Shown here: one piece after another, positions 1-10,350 of the stretch
How positions within the stretch are numbered: position 1 is the first letter of the stretch
How the letters are laid out: each line of letters opens with the position of its first letter
Assembly (NCBI GenBank): GCA_903772945.1
Contig: CAICTM010001371.1
Location: 1 to 30,471, forward strand
DNA length: 30,471 nt
Direction: 5' to 3'
DNA from: Seminavis robusta
Taxonomy: Eukaryota; Bacillariophyta; Bacillariophyceae; Naviculales; Naviculaceae
The notes under the pieces: generated by a model
Seen by the model: only the letters and a program-made list of their open reading frames with translations
The model's database searches: none
What the model was told of the DNA's origin: nothing
Program-made: the position numbers and the translations under genes

Positions 1-1171
1 TAAATATTGTCGCCACTGTGGAAGGTTCTCAAAAGGAACCAGTGCCCATTTCACCAAGTGAGCATCGTGGGTTCCGGAAGTTTCCTTACAAGGCATCCTC
101 TTCTGGTGGCAACAATCCTCCACCACCCGCTGCTCCAGCAACAGCCCCAATCACTGCTGATGGCAACCTTGCTTCTTCAGCCATGGGATTACTCCTGTCG
201 CACTGATGTCCCTTTTCTAGCCTCTGATGAGTTTATACACGTCAGTCCCAATGTTTGGTATGATTTCGATTCCATGCAGGTCAAACTGGCAGCAGTAGAT
301 CTCAGTTCTGATGAACCCTCCGCTCTCTTCAGCTACCTCAATGGGGCTTTCACGTGATGCTTCGGCAGAATAACACACTTGGCAACAGTGTTTCTCCTTG
401 CCTACTCTTTTGCCCCATTTCTGCCCTTATATCTCGGGTCTATTCCTACTCATGTATTGGAGGGAGAAAATAAGTCTGCTATAAAACAGACATTTATCCA
501 AATCACTTCGAATTCACACCCTGATTCTGAAGGAGCAAACCTTTCTTTCAGTCTCAACCGCTAAAATTGGTGATGTTGTCTCTGCTCCCATATCTTTCCC
601 CACCATATCCTCATTAGACTATGTCTCGGTGTGCGGATGTGTGTTTTTCTTTCTTTTGGTTTTACAAACTTGTTCTAAGTTCAAAAGGTTTACCTTCTTC
701 AGTGTCTCTCTTGCATCACCAAATTTGTTCTTCCACGCTTCAATAGCCCAAAACATTTTGATCCCGATCCAGACCAGACTCATACTTGTCAAATCCCAAA
801 ATTATTCTTCGGAACTGTGTACTCCGATGTCTCTTCTTAAATTAACTCTTAAGGACACCTATGTCGTCTCTTCTCAATCCCCAACTCCAACCAGGCATCC
901 ACGCAAATGTCGGGCCAACAGAACCATGTCGAGATAAAAGCTGATGGGCATCCTTGGAGTCATTTGGAACTCAGTCGCTGGGCACAATCATTCCAGCTCT
1001 CCAGTGATCTTGCTTTAGAAAACAGCTTCGAAGCTATCGATCAATGCAGGGAGACCTGAAGACACACAGTCTCCAGGCACCACACATGCTCGCTCTCCAA
1101 CAACGCATCAATCTTCTAATGAATCCCTTGCCCAAGTCACATCTCAATGCCCATATGTCTTCAGTGCTAGT

Positions 1172-1450
1172 GTTGACAGTGGATGTTCCTCATTCTTGCC
1201 ACCACCATACTTCAGTGATGTCGAGCCAAATTCTATCAGAAAGCTTTCCGAACCAATTATCCTAGGAGGTATCGCTGGAGGTCTGAGCATTGAGTACATC
1301 GGAACTACTGACTGGGAGACTTTGGATGAGCAAGCAAATGTTGTGTCATTTCGGGAGCAGTTTCTTATTCATCCTGATCTTCAAAACAGACTCCTAAGCC
1401 CTCAAGCTTCTTGTCCCATCAAGGACTTGCACCAAAAACATGCAAACTAA
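1172..1450 (+). pseudogene. Copia aspartic protease fragment
   Basis: The triad-like D-S-G sits at about 1175-1183 (GACAGTGGA), in the context VDSGCSSF. After a frame change, the reading continues through a glycine-rich GGIAGGL segment and on to NRLLSPQAS near 1410. This is the usual course of copia-type retropepsins, which cut the Gag-Pol polyprotein. The reading frame breaks both upstream and downstream, so this is a relic rather than a gene. Confidence 0.7.
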
Positions 1451-3359
1451 TCGATCACTTCAGAGTCTACCACGACCATGCTTAGTGGCATACGGGAGGA
1501 ATGAAAATGCTACAAATGAATAAGTTTGACTCCAGTTTTCTACACGACTTACTCTGTTCACAAAAGGAAAGGCACTCTCCTTCTCTACAAGCAATGTCTT
1601 CAGTTCTCCATACCAACAACAGAAACCTTTCTACTTTTTGACAAAAATCTGGCTGCAATGGCATTACAAGTTGGGACATCTTTCCTTCTCCCATGTTCAA
1701 TCTCTTGGGTTGGGTGGTTTTTTAGACAAGAAGGGTCTCGGTTGCTTAGAAGCAAGGTCGGCGAGCATCCTAAATGTGGCGCTTGTCAATATGGAAAACA
1801 AGTAAGGCAACATGATCACACCACTGTCACCCAAGAAGCTCCCACACAAACAGGGAGCCCTCAAAAAAGAACAATTGGAGCCGGGTTTGACAACCTTTAG
1901 TGATCAAATTTGGAGTCAAGATCAGAGGGAGATTGTTTGCACACTGCGGAAGGGAACAAGATAGCAATTAATTCTGTGGAACCTCAATATTTTGTCATGC
2001 TGCATCGGCTGTCAACTTTGCCCATCACCAAGTTACATTACATGCTTCTGATTCTATCATGGCCATAGAAGCATACGACGATTTGGTGTCTCGAACATGG
2101 GGTTGTGGTTCCATCATATCACACTGACAATGGCATCTAAAAAAGGCAAGCATATGTCCAACATCTTAGGGACCACCATAAATCAATAAAATATTCTGCG
2201 ACAGGTACCAAAATGGGCAGATTGGGGTTTCTGAGGGAGCAATTCGAATTGTAGTAACCAAAGCTAGAACAATGATGATCCATGCTGCACTTCAATGGCC
2301 GGAAGTTGATGAATAATCCTGTGGCCCTGCAGTCTCTCATGCAGCTTACCTTTACAACCACACTCAGAATTCAGTTACTGGCATTGCTTCCATTGAGATA
2401 TTTTCCAAGACTGTCAGTGATGGTCAAGTCATCATAAATGCCCATCCATGGGTTTGCCCTGCATATGTTTTTGGAACCCCGGCTTACCAGTGAAGGAGGA
2501 AGAATTCCAAAATGGCAGCCCAGGTCACGGAGAGGACAATATGTTGGCACCTCACCTGTCCATTCAGAAAATATTGGCTTGATCCGCGACCTTACAACCG
2601 GATAACTTTCCCCTCAGTACCATCTTGTCTATGATGTTTGGTTTGAGACAGTTTACTCGATCTTCAGAAGATCAACCACTTCTAGAGTGGACCAACATTT
2701 TCATCTTCCAACGCTTCTAGACTCTATTTGATGAGGTCACTCCACCTCCCTTAGCTGACGAGTGGCTTACTCCAGAGAAACAGGCCATCAACCAGCACCA
2801 ACCTCATCTTCAGAGCTTCGACGAGGGAGAAAGTTATGGCAAGATGACAAGAGCAAAGAAAACAGGGATGATCTTTCACACTTTTCAAGCTTTCCGTCTC
2901 CGGCACAGCCCCAGGTTTCATACAGGGAGATTCCAGATCCTCTGCCACCACTTCAGACTCAAAATTTACCCTCTTCTTGGACAGGGAGCCTCCCATGCAC
3001 CATCAGCACTCCCACCCATGATGTCCACATCGAGCCAATCTCTGCCCTCGTCGGTAACCCAGTAGAACAGCCCACAGCAAGAAGTCTGAGACTCTGAACA
3101 TGGACCCAACATTGAAGACATATTCCCGTCCTTCATCCCTGTTTGAGTTGTTTGCTTTAGCTTTTGACCTTCTGGAGTTACTTCATTTCTGGGCACAATA
3201 TGCAATCTCAGGTGAATGGTTATTCACCTTTTACCAACTCCCAGGAATCATTTCATCTTGGCATTCTCAAAGCCCACTGGCTCTCCAGGCCAAAATTTCA
3301 AAAGACCCTGATCTCCCTCTCTGAAGGAATCTCTGATGGGGCCACATGCAGACCATTTC

Positions 3360-4900
3360 TGGCAGCAATGGACAAAGAAATTGCCATCCTTGAAGGCATA
3401 GGGACTTGGCACATCGTTCAGCGTTCTTCTATGCCCTCACACCTTAAGGCGGTTCCTTGAACATGGGTGCAACGAAATAAGAGGTTACCAGACGGACAAT
3501 TAAATAAGTCCAAATCTAGATGGTGCTGAAGAGGAGAACTTCAGTCCTATGAAGGACTCGCGTACTGCTCCACACTTGTATGGTTGGCCCACCGTTCAGC
3601 CCGGTCCTTCTCTTGCAGCTGCACATGGATGGGAATCGAGCAAGTTGATTTTACTCTTGCTTTTTGTCAAAGCCCTCAGCCTGTCGACCATCCACTGTAC
3701 ATGGAATTGCTTCAGTACTATCGACCCAAAGGCTAAGAAGGACAGGACTGTGTTTTGAAACTGACAAGTCCATCTATGGGCAGACCGATTCACCTAAATT
3801 ATTATATGAGCATCTATGTCGCGGATGATCCAACTTGGTTTCTAAACCTCGGCAGCAGACCCATGTTTGTTATTCATAAGGAGCAGCAACTCATGGTAAT
3901 AAATTATTGTGATTACCAAATCTAGCTCAGTCCAGACAATAATCTGATTGAGTCCTATGTTGGCAGCTCCAGAAACTTGGATATGACCTCACCATGGAAG
4001 AAAAAGGTGACATCTTTGGGTTCCTCGGCATTAAATTTGAAAGACAGGGAAACAATGTGACTTATCAAAAAGGGCTCATCAATTAAGTCATCGAGTATAC
4101 TGTTATGTCTGACTCTAGCAATAAGCTTTCTCCTGCCGCACCCGATCCTCTCGGAGCTGACAAACTTGGGGCACCATTTGAAGAAGAGTGGAGCTATTCA
4201 GCTGCAGTTGGGATGCTTCTTTATATTGCGTCAACCACTCGCCCAGACATCACATTTAGTGTTCACCAAGTGGCACGATTCAGTCACAATCCCACGCATT
4301 CCCATGCTCAAGCAAACAAACGTATCATTCGGTAACTGATCGGCACAAGTGACAAAGACATTTGTTTTAGCCCTAAACTTGATCCAGGACTTGACTGTTG
4401 GGTCCATGCTGACTTCGCAGCGGATTGTCTGGATATGAGGATGAACAGGATCCCGTGTCCGTCAAGTCTCGCAATGGATTTGTCCTGACTCTGTTTGGGT
4501 GCCCTATTATCTGGTGCAGCAAGCTACAGACTGATTTTACTTTGAGCTCCACTGATGCTGAATATGTTGCCTTCAGCATTTCAATGAGGGAGCTGCTTCT
4601 ATGCGAGCTTTGCTCAAGGAAATTGGGAACAAACTGAATATGCCGGTCATTACTGACAGTCTCGTGCGCTCTACAGTTTTCGAAGACAACCAAGTTTGCC
4701 TGTCTCTTGTGAAGTTTCCCAAAATGTCTGCGCGCAACAAGTTTTTTGCATTGAAGTACCACTTCTTGCTTCAGGTCCAATATCTGAGAGTCGAAGGGCA
4801 TCGTAGCTAAGTATATTCCGACTCTGGAACAATGGGCCGACATTTTTACTAGGGGTCTTCCGGCCCCACAGTTTGCTGTCATTACGAAGCTCCTCATGGG
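3360..4900 (+). pseudogene. Copia reverse transcriptase and RNase H remnants
   Basis: A reverse transcriptase N-terminal block (WQQWTKKLPSL in one frame, AMDKEIAILEGIG in the next) starts near 3360. The catalytic Y-x-DD region appears mutated to a YCDYQI-like reading near 3905-3922. The intact stretch 4105-4335 contains YSAAVGMLLYIASTTRPDIT, typical of the RT C-terminus. The RNase H block with SRNGFVLTLFGCPIIWCSK follows at about 4468-4527, then LSSTDAEYVAFSISMRELL. The 3' tail resembles ADIFTRGLP at about 4833-4860. The loss of the catalytic motif and the many stops indicate an old inactive copy. Confidence 0.75.
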
Positions 4901-4980
4901 TGGGTAATTTACCTCAGCACTTTGCCGGGGACTCTCTCCTATCGTTTCTTGCTCAAGCTTCATTTCAGCTGTAAGGGAGT

Positions 4981-5180
4981 GCGACTTGATACAGCTTACA
5001 ATTCTTCTTTACAGCTTTACAATTAGCAGGCTTATTCTAGAAAATAATCAAATACCTGCTCACATTATTCTTGCGAAATACAACTACATCTCTTAGCATC
5101 TTTAGACTAGTCCAATCGCACAATGGTATTGTTCGAAATGCTATCGTTGATTCAGGTTAGGCGACAAGGTCTTCTTTGCT
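4981..5180. other. Junction between two decayed retroelements; no gene seen
   Basis: This AT-rich stretch separates the 3' end of the + strand copia relic from the - strand gypsy relic. A TGTAAGGGAGTG start at 4973 could be the beginning of a copia terminal repeat because it follows the pol end. Without a second copy in the window this cannot be shown. No ORF, RNA or repeat is supported here. Confidence 0.4.
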
Positions 5181-5399
5181 GATGTCTTCTTTCGCTAAAG
5201 CCTGTCGTGTCCGCTTCACCATTTCCACTTTCGTTGTTTTGACAGTCAAGCGGATGGGGCCAGTACATGTGATCCTCTAATCCACATTTCTCGATACTAG
5301 TTCACTAGTCAAATGAATCTACGGCAAAGTTCCTTCCTGTGTGGCAGGAGCGATATTCTTGATCGCGTCTATTCTCTTGGTTTATAGGTGCGAATCTCC

Positions 5400-5935
5400 T
5401 CCGCATTCCAGTAACCTAGGTATTCCAGTTCTCCTCTTGCGAAGAATGACCTGGTAGCATTGATCTTAAGTCCGGCTTCTCGAAGCTTTTAGGAGAACTT
5501 CATCTAATTTTTCAACGTGATCTGCTAGATCGCTGTTAGTTATGATGAGTAGATCGTCAATTTATGCACGGACGTTTTCTAGTTCGTGCATTAGTGTTCC
5601 CATTTTCTCTTGAAGATGTCGGGACTATACATAGGCCCATTGGTCACCTCTGGTACTCGTACTTCCCCACGGGAGAACGATGGTACAGAGTTGCTTCAGT
5701 GAGGTGACAGTCGATGTGATAGTATCCCATGTTCAGGTCTAGACTAGTAGCGTCTTGAATCCATCTAGATTAAAGAGAATGTCCTGTATTATTGGGATAG
5801 AATAAGGCTGCCGCTTAACTTTGTTTAGTTCCTGGAAATCAGTGATGAATCGTTCAGATCCCTCTTTCTTGGAATGATAAAGTTGGTGCCGCCCAACCGG
5901 AACGGTTTACCTTCTATAGTACTCCTGCCTCGCAG
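5400..5935 (-). pseudogene. Gypsy reverse transcriptase remnant
   Basis: The minus strand carries the RT fingers/palm sequence KKEGSERFITDFQELNKVKR at about 5815-5880. It is followed after frame changes by QDILFNLDGF, LNMGYYHID near 5715-5740, a PVGKYEYQ segment near 5645-5665, and the catalytic region with IDDLLII at about 5540-5562. The Tyr codon of the YIDD box reads as a stop (TAA). The later segment GELEYLGYWNAEEIR near 5400-5450 matches the end of RT. At least five frame changes separate these blocks. Confidence 0.75.
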
Positions 5936-6299
5936 AGACGTTCACCTCCATCTAAGAGTGTTTTGGTATGGATCCCTGTGAATAGGGTAAGCTCTGGCAT
6001 GATAGAGTTTAGCATCAGGGAGGAGTTCTACTTCGTTGTCGTCCATCTGCCACTTCCTAAAGTACCATCGAATAGGTCAGAGTACTTTGTCAGTAAGGAA
6101 TGAAGCAGTTCCTTCTCTTCGTTTTTAACTGATCTTGACTTGGCAAACCTGCTTTAAATCAGCTTGTTCGTATTTCGCATCTAGAATCTTCTTGAGACGA
6201 CCTGCACTGTCATCAACAGCGGTAGGATCAGGAATGAAGAAGTCTCCTCTTCATTGTGTCGCTAGTCTTTCATGGAATAGATACCGCCGTCCCAATACC

Positions 6300-6620
6300 A
6301 CTGACATGGTAGTGAAATGAACTTGATATCTAGATCAGAGAGAGATGTCTCGACCTATGATCATGTCATCGCCCCCAAGCTCTTGGGATACGTGTAAATC
6401 CCACTCGATAATTCTATCTTCGTGGAATCAGGAATCATAAATGCACCTTGCACTTCGTGCTGGCTGTTTAATTCTCCTGCAGGGGGTAGTCCACATCGTT
6501 TGGACGCCCCCAAGATCCTTCAGCGTAATTTTCTTAGCATGAGGTTGAGCAATCAAGGTTCCGGATGCTCCTGATAAAGTAAGCAACAGAGTGATAACGG
6601 CTTTGGTTTCCCTTCTTCTC
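6300..6620 (-). pseudogene. Gypsy protease remnant, active-site Asp apparently lost
   Basis: The minus strand reads TLSGASGTLIAQPHAKKITL at about 6525-6585, then GGVQTMWTTP, and in shifted frames PAGELN and later GGDDMIIGRD at about 6345-6375. The SGASGTL and MIIGRD segments match the two conserved ends of retroviral-type aspartic proteases of Ty3/gypsy elements. The residue expected to be the catalytic Asp before SGA reads Leu here. The sequence is therefore inactive as it stands, in line with the general decay of the element. Confidence 0.65.
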
Positions 6621-7070
6621 ACTTGTTAAATCTAACATAGACGTTGGTTTTGAGGTCTCTTTCTCGAGTTTACGAGGTGGTTGACCACGGACAAGTACCG
6701 ATGCTAAATAGATCATCAGAGTCTAGTTGAGCAGCTTCTAGGCAATCATCTAATTTGCCGTAGAGTTCATCAGTTGCAAACAATTTCTTGTTTACTATTA
6801 GTTGAGATATCCTTCATCACTTTGGTAAGAGAAATGGAACATGGTTTCCGTTGAGTCATCATCCTTGCCTAATCACTCAGATAGAGATTCTCCATCCAAG
6901 TGATTAAAATTCGATAGAGGAGTGTCCTCTATCTGGTCAGAGTTTTCTGACTTTTGCGATTGGCAACATGGTGTGAAGTGTTGCAGAGTTGTTGTACGAG
7001 TATCGTCGATTTCTCGGTTTTTCTTCGTCATTGTCGACGAGAAGAGGAATGGGTTTGTCACCAACTTTTT

Positions 7071-7617
7071 CTGAAGTTGCGGAACGCATGCTTCCCTGTG
7101 AGCATCTATGGTGAAGGAATAGGTTGTAGGTAGCTGAAAGTTATTGTGTTGTTAACAAATAATGCAACTTACGCTAAAAGCTAGTGTAAGAATCCTTCGT
7201 GAGTGTTTTGATTTGAGGAGCATGAAAGTTAGGAGAGTATTAGAAAGCTAATGAAATAATCAACGAGAGAGATCATTCATCAAGGATCGTAGACTGAACT
7301 CCGCGGGAGACTGATAAAGTCTGTGATAGAGTAGGTTTTGGGTAGTAATGGGCGCTACGTCTTTTCCCTAAACGGCGCGTGAAGTTTGTCTTAGCCTGGA
7401 TCTAGTAGCGTGGAAGTACCACCAGCATAGCTAAATATCTGCGCGATGTTTCCTATCTAACCTAGTATGATATGGCTTTCATTGAGAACCCTGTCTCAAT
7501 GCTATTCACGAGAGACTTCAGTCATGGATCGAACTCAAAACCCTATCTAGGATCGAGTCGCGAATAAGGTCTAATAGCCGTGTTTGCACTAAAGTATCTC
7601 GACGCCTGTCTTTCCCA
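7071..7617. other. No gene seen; possible terminal region of the gypsy relic
   Basis: This stretch lies upstream (in minus-strand sense) of the gypsy pol remnant, so it could hold its 5' untranslated region and left terminal repeat. I found neither a second repeat copy nor a clear primer-binding site. There is no convincing ORF on either strand. Confidence 0.35.
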
Positions 7618-7885
7618 ACGCCGCCACTTTAACCGTTTGTTGTCTCTGCTTATGGGTCTCCTTGGGGCCGAAGCTGAGGCACTCGCCAAACGTATTTCCC
7701 TTGTCGCGAAAGTGGGAACACTCTTACTCAGTGGTGCGTGGCTACGATAATGCTCGGCTCAGCCTAGCTATTCTTCGTGCCCCCACCTCTTCATGCGTGG
7801 CTCTCGTGTCCCTGCTGGCAACAATGAGCTACCAGCTTCTCTCTGGGATGCCGATGGTGCCACTTGCTCTCTTCCGCTAATTTTG
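7618..7885 (+). pseudogene. Three-frame coding relic, possibly the tail of a repetitive-element ORF
   Basis: Protein-like pieces sit in three frames in the right order. One frame reads LLGAEAEALAKRISLV at about 7650-7700. A second reads RKWEHSYSVVRGYDNARLSL at about 7707-7770. A third reads HLFMRGSRVPAGNNELPASL at about 7785-7845, and the second frame resumes with an LFR-stop ending at 7880. Such a mosaic is what a once-continuous coding sequence looks like after small indels. From memory it resembles the C-terminal part of ORFs repeated in diatom genomes near reverse transcriptases, but I cannot verify this. The function is unknown. Confidence 0.35.
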
Positions 7886-8050
7886 CTTCCTTCTCCTTCC
7901 TGTTTTCCTCCATGCACCCCCTCCCCGCCCCCCTTTTTTGCCCATGCTCGCGTCCTCATTGCTCTCCCGTACGCCCACCACAACAGCCACCACCATCGCA
8001 GCACTACTATGGCCTAGCTTGGCCCCCTCGCTCCTTATGATGTATACTAT

Positions 8051-8053
8051 TTA
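8051..8053. repeat. Left TTA target-site duplication of the 8054-9786 element
   Basis: TTA directly precedes the left inverted end GAGCATTTCAATCC and is matched by TTA after the right end at 9787-9789. A 3-bp match alone is weak evidence; its value comes from sitting exactly at both inverted ends. Confidence 0.45.
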
Positions 8054-8118
8054 GAGCATTTCAATCCTGGGTCACCCTCTCTAGAATTTTTTTTTTAGCT
8101 CAGTTACTATTAAGGTTG

Positions 8119-8133
8119 GCCCCCGCAGGGGGC
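8119..8133. other. Perfect GC hairpin
   Basis: GCCCCC, a GCA loop, then GGGGGC form a perfect 6-bp stem. It lies about 55 bases downstream of the stop codon of the minus-strand gene at 8188-8946. It could be a 3' UTR structure or subterminal element structure. A second self-complementary stretch (GGGCC TTG GGGCCC) lies at about 8150-8165. Confidence 0.45.
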
Positions 8134-8187
8134 TTGAACAGTTAAAGATTGGGCCTTGGGGCCCAACCACGCGAAGTCTAAGCTTAG

Positions 8188-8946
8188 CTAGTGGGAGTGG
8201 AAATACATCGGTCTTATTGGCTTGCCCTCAAAGCACTGCAGCAGAGCCTCCTGCATCTTCGGCTTTGTCTTTGGGATGGGCTTTCCCAGGACCCTGGCCC
8301 AACCCTTCATGTCTGCGAAGCTTGTGCTTGGGTCCAACAGCTTGGCTTTGGTCAGACCACCTTGCTTTGGAGCAGCCTTTCTGGTGCCAGCGGCATGTAC
8401 ATTGATCCTGGCCATCTGAACAAGCTGACCCTTGTCTCTGTGCAAAGCTTTGGCATGCTGGGGCCTCAGCCTACCCCTGAGACCAGCGTTGCCCTGCCGC
8501 ATCATGCTCGAATGCTTTTCCAGGATGCTGCGGTCAATATCTCAGGCATAAAGAAGAGAATTTGATTGAGTGTGAGCCGGGAGCTCAAATTCCATGGCTG
8601 CTAGAGACTGTTGCTCTGCCTTCCATCGTTTGTCAATGCCGTTCCCAAAGAAATTCGTAATTTGGGACTGGCCCTGGCCTGCAGCTTCTTTCTTCCTTGC
8701 AAGCGCTCTCACAACAGGAGATGTGACTCCGTGGACTGCTCCCTGTGAGAAATGGCGCTGCAGATGTTGATCCAGTTTCCCAGCTGTTAGAAAATTCCTG
8801 GAGTTCACAGAGGCACGCCCTTTCTTGCCGACAGCTGCCAAGAACACGATGCCATTGTCGTCTACCTTGGGGAAGAGTCCACTGGAGTAAAAGTTCCGAG
8901 TGTAGTGGTCGATACTAGCTGGCGCCTCTTTCGTACTCGCACTCAT
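8188..8946 (-). CDS. Unrecognised basic protein; in-frame TGA probably inside an 81-bp intron
   Basis: The ATG at 8946-8944 opens MSASTKEAPASIDHYTRNF and the frame runs to TAG at 8190-8188, with one in-frame TGA at 8544-8542. A candidate intron, 8608 (GTCTCT donor) to 8528 (ACCGCAG acceptor), is 81 bp long. Its removal keeps the frame, deletes the TGA and gives 225 residues. That length fits the 80-126 bp introns elsewhere, and a GTCTGT donor is used in the cyclase gene below. Without splicing, the product stops after 134 residues. The C-terminal part is Lys/Arg-rich, and its stretch MKGWARVLGKPIPKTKPKMQ followed by a short helix resembles a SAP-like DNA-binding fold, though only weakly. No catalytic motif is visible. 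It lies inside the candidate transposon and may be its accessory protein, or host sequence it captured. Confidence 0.45.
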
Positions 8947-8997
8947 CGTTGTCCTTGGATTGCGATGAAAGCGGATATATCCTCGGCTGCGGTGAGT

Positions 8998-9064
8998 ACC
9001 TCTGCGAAGTACCTCTGCGGGTATACTGAATGCGGTAAGTACACCTCTGCGAAGTACCTCTGCG
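8998..9064. repeat. Short direct repeat ACCTCTGCGAAGTACCTCTG
   Basis: A unit of about 23 bp beginning ACCTCTGCGAAG occurs at about 8998-9020 and again at about 9042-9064. It lies just upstream of the ATG of the minus-strand gene, so it falls in that gene's promoter or 5' UTR. The function is unknown. Confidence 0.6.
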
Positions 9065-9223
9065 GCTACTGAATACGGACGGGATGACCTCGGTTTTATT
9101 GTTTTGCTTCACTATCTGGCTCAAATTCGAAATCCTCTGGATGCATGCTCCGTCGGTCTTTCGAAAACAACACGAAAACAACACGAAAAAACACGACAAG
9201 AGACTGATCGAGCTGACACAGAG

Positions 9224-9224
9224 A

Positions 9225-9255
<31 letters not shown>

Positions 9256-9258
9256 ATA
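9224..9258. repeat. (AAAT)n microsatellite
   Basis: About eight and a half uninterrupted tetranucleotide units of ATAA lie between the upstream region of the minus-strand gene and the right end of the candidate transposon. It is a simple repeat with no coding potential. Confidence 0.95.
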
Positions 9259-9786
9259 GATGCGAAATCTACGACTGACGTCAGTCGGCTATCAATCGTT
9301 CTGATTGGCTAATCCTCTACAGTGGCTCTACGGCGGCTCTACAGCGGTAGTGTACTGTAGTGTACCGATTGGGCGGATGTTCGTACGGCGGTCCCGCTGT
9401 ACTTTCTGTACCAAGCCTTTTATGTTCTGTGGACGTAGCTTCCATCTCTAATCACAAAACCCAAATAAATGGTTGGCATCGAGTATCGCCGGCCGACCTG
9501 AGTCCACTGAGTCAAATGTGTTTTAGCGAACATGTGGATTCATGTGGCTCGTGCAAATCCAAGCTGTTTGCCCAGCCCAAACAGCCGACTCAAACCCATT
9601 TGACTCATTGGATTCAAATTTACTTAAGGAGAAGAATTGCCACATCATCAATGACATCATTCTAACATCACAATAGGAGCGTTGAGGTTCTCTTTCGCGA
9701 GCAAGCATGGCCTAGCTAGCAGCGAGGATGGTCAACCTCCAACCATTTGGGTTTTGTGATTTGGGGTACCCGGGGATTGAATGCTC

Positions 9787-9789
9787 TTA
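9787..9789. repeat. TTA shared by two abutting transposon-like elements
   Basis: This TTA is the right target duplication of the 8054-9786 element and also the left target duplication of the 9790-10724 element. The second element seems to have inserted into the TTA created by the first one; the third TTA is at 10725-10727. Confidence 0.55.
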
Positions 9790-9814
9790 GGCCGGTCTCT
9801 ACCGGAGCGACTAA
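9790..9814 (+). repeat. Left terminal inverted repeat (25 bp)
   Basis: It starts GGCCGGTCTC and ends GCGACTAA. It is the perfect reverse complement of 10700-10724 and is preceded by TTA. Confidence 0.9.
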
Positions 9815-10151
9815 GAGACCGACTAAAGGAATCCTTTAGGTGGTTGTTTAGTTCAAGATTTAGTCATTATCCTTTAGTAATGGTAGTGTCTACCAGCAGA
9901 TGACTAAATCTAGGACTAAACAATTTAGTCGAGTGTTTAGTCAAAACGTGGTGTCTACTGTGGGGACTAAACAAATGACTAAACGGAACACTACCGGACT
10001 TAAAGGACTCAAAAAAGATTTAACAAAAGTGATCACTTGGTGGGCTACCAATATTCTATCAGCATGGTGGATTTAAAGGACTTAAACAAAGACATAATAG
10101 AAGTGATACCGTTTTCGAGTTAACAAGACTTCGAGTTAACAAGACTCAAAA

Positions 10152-10350
10152 CGTTCGATCGTTTGCACCTCTAGATCTACCATCGGCCGTTCGATCGTTC
10201 GATCGTTTGCACCTCTACTATCGGCCGATACTCCTCTTCCATCGTTCGATCGTTCGATCGTTTGCACCTCTACTATCGGCCGATACTCCTCTTCGATCGT
10301 TCGATTCTACTATCGGCCGATACTCCTCTTCGATCGTTCGATCGTTCATC
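10152..10350. repeat. Tandem array of GTTCGATCGTT / CTATCGGCCGATACTCCTCTTC modules
   Basis: Four to five irregular units of about 37-55 bp combine a GTTCGATCGTTCGATCGTTT module, a GCACCTCTA linker and CTATCGGCCGATACTCCTCTTC. Variant GCACCTCTA/CTATCAGCTCTGT units continue to about 10440. The array lies in the centre of the MITE. GTTCGATCG and ATCGGCCGAT are themselves near-palindromic. It explains the apparent small ORFs here, which I do not call as genes. Confidence 0.85.

Larger units (their letters stand above)
1..4980 (+). mobile_element. Decayed Ty1/copia retrotransposon (pol relic, 5' end outside the window)
   Basis: No long ORF survives, but the copia pol order can be followed across shifting frames. 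A protease-like VDSGCSSF motif lies at about 1172-1195, followed by a stretch ending in a LLSPQA-type sequence near 1410. The GAG-pre-integrase zinc-finger region (WHYKLGH, then CGACQYGKQ) lies at about 1655-1800. The integrase HTDNG motif is at about 2117-2131. The integrase C-terminal part (RRGQYVGTSPVH) is at about 2535-2570. A reverse transcriptase start (AMDKEIAILEGIGTWHIV) is at about 3365-3420, the TRPDITFSVHQVARFSHNPT block at about 4228-4293, and an RNase H block with LSSTDAEYVA at about 4540-4573. Many stops and frameshifts make it non-functional. The motif order is strong evidence for copia; assignment to the diatom CoDi-like group is from memory. No long terminal repeats could be delimited, so both outer boundaries are approximate. 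Confidence 0.85.
5180..7070 (-). mobile_element. Decayed Ty3/gypsy retrotransposon (pol relic)
   Basis: Read on the minus strand from right to left, the order is that of a gypsy pol. First come a possible Gag/Pol spacer (6873-7064), then a protease region at about 6300-6620. A reverse transcriptase follows at about 5400-5930, with RFITDFQELNKVKRQPYSI, then DLNMGYYHID, then a fragment reading IDDLLII. Last is a connection-like segment near 5190-5390 (KNIAPATQE, RRFI, then WIRGSHVLAP). Stops and frameshifts occur every few dozen codons. The motif order and RT block are strong evidence. Element edges and terminal repeats are not resolved. It lies opposite to the copia relic, 3' end to 3' end. 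Confidence 0.8.
8054..9786. mobile_element. Candidate DNA transposon with TTA target duplication and imperfect inverted ends
   Basis: The left end reads GAGCATTTCAATCCTGGGTC. The right end, reverse-complemented, reads GAGCATTCAATCCCCGGGTA. They match over roughly 24 bases with one gap and a few mismatches. Each end is flanked by TTA (8051-8053 and 9787-9789). A 3-bp TWA duplication is the hallmark of the PIF/Harbinger superfamily. The 1733-bp interval holds one minus-strand gene (8188-8946) that is not a recognisable DDE transposase. If real, the element is therefore non-autonomous or carries only an accessory protein. It also holds a GC-rich hairpin (8119-8133) and an (AAAT)n tract (9224-9258). 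The ends are short and imperfect, so confidence is moderate. Confidence 0.5.

Noticed and set aside
8191..8565. 124-codon plus-strand ORF
   Set aside because: Antisense shadow of the minus-strand gene 8188-8946, which has a proper ATG and a better composition.
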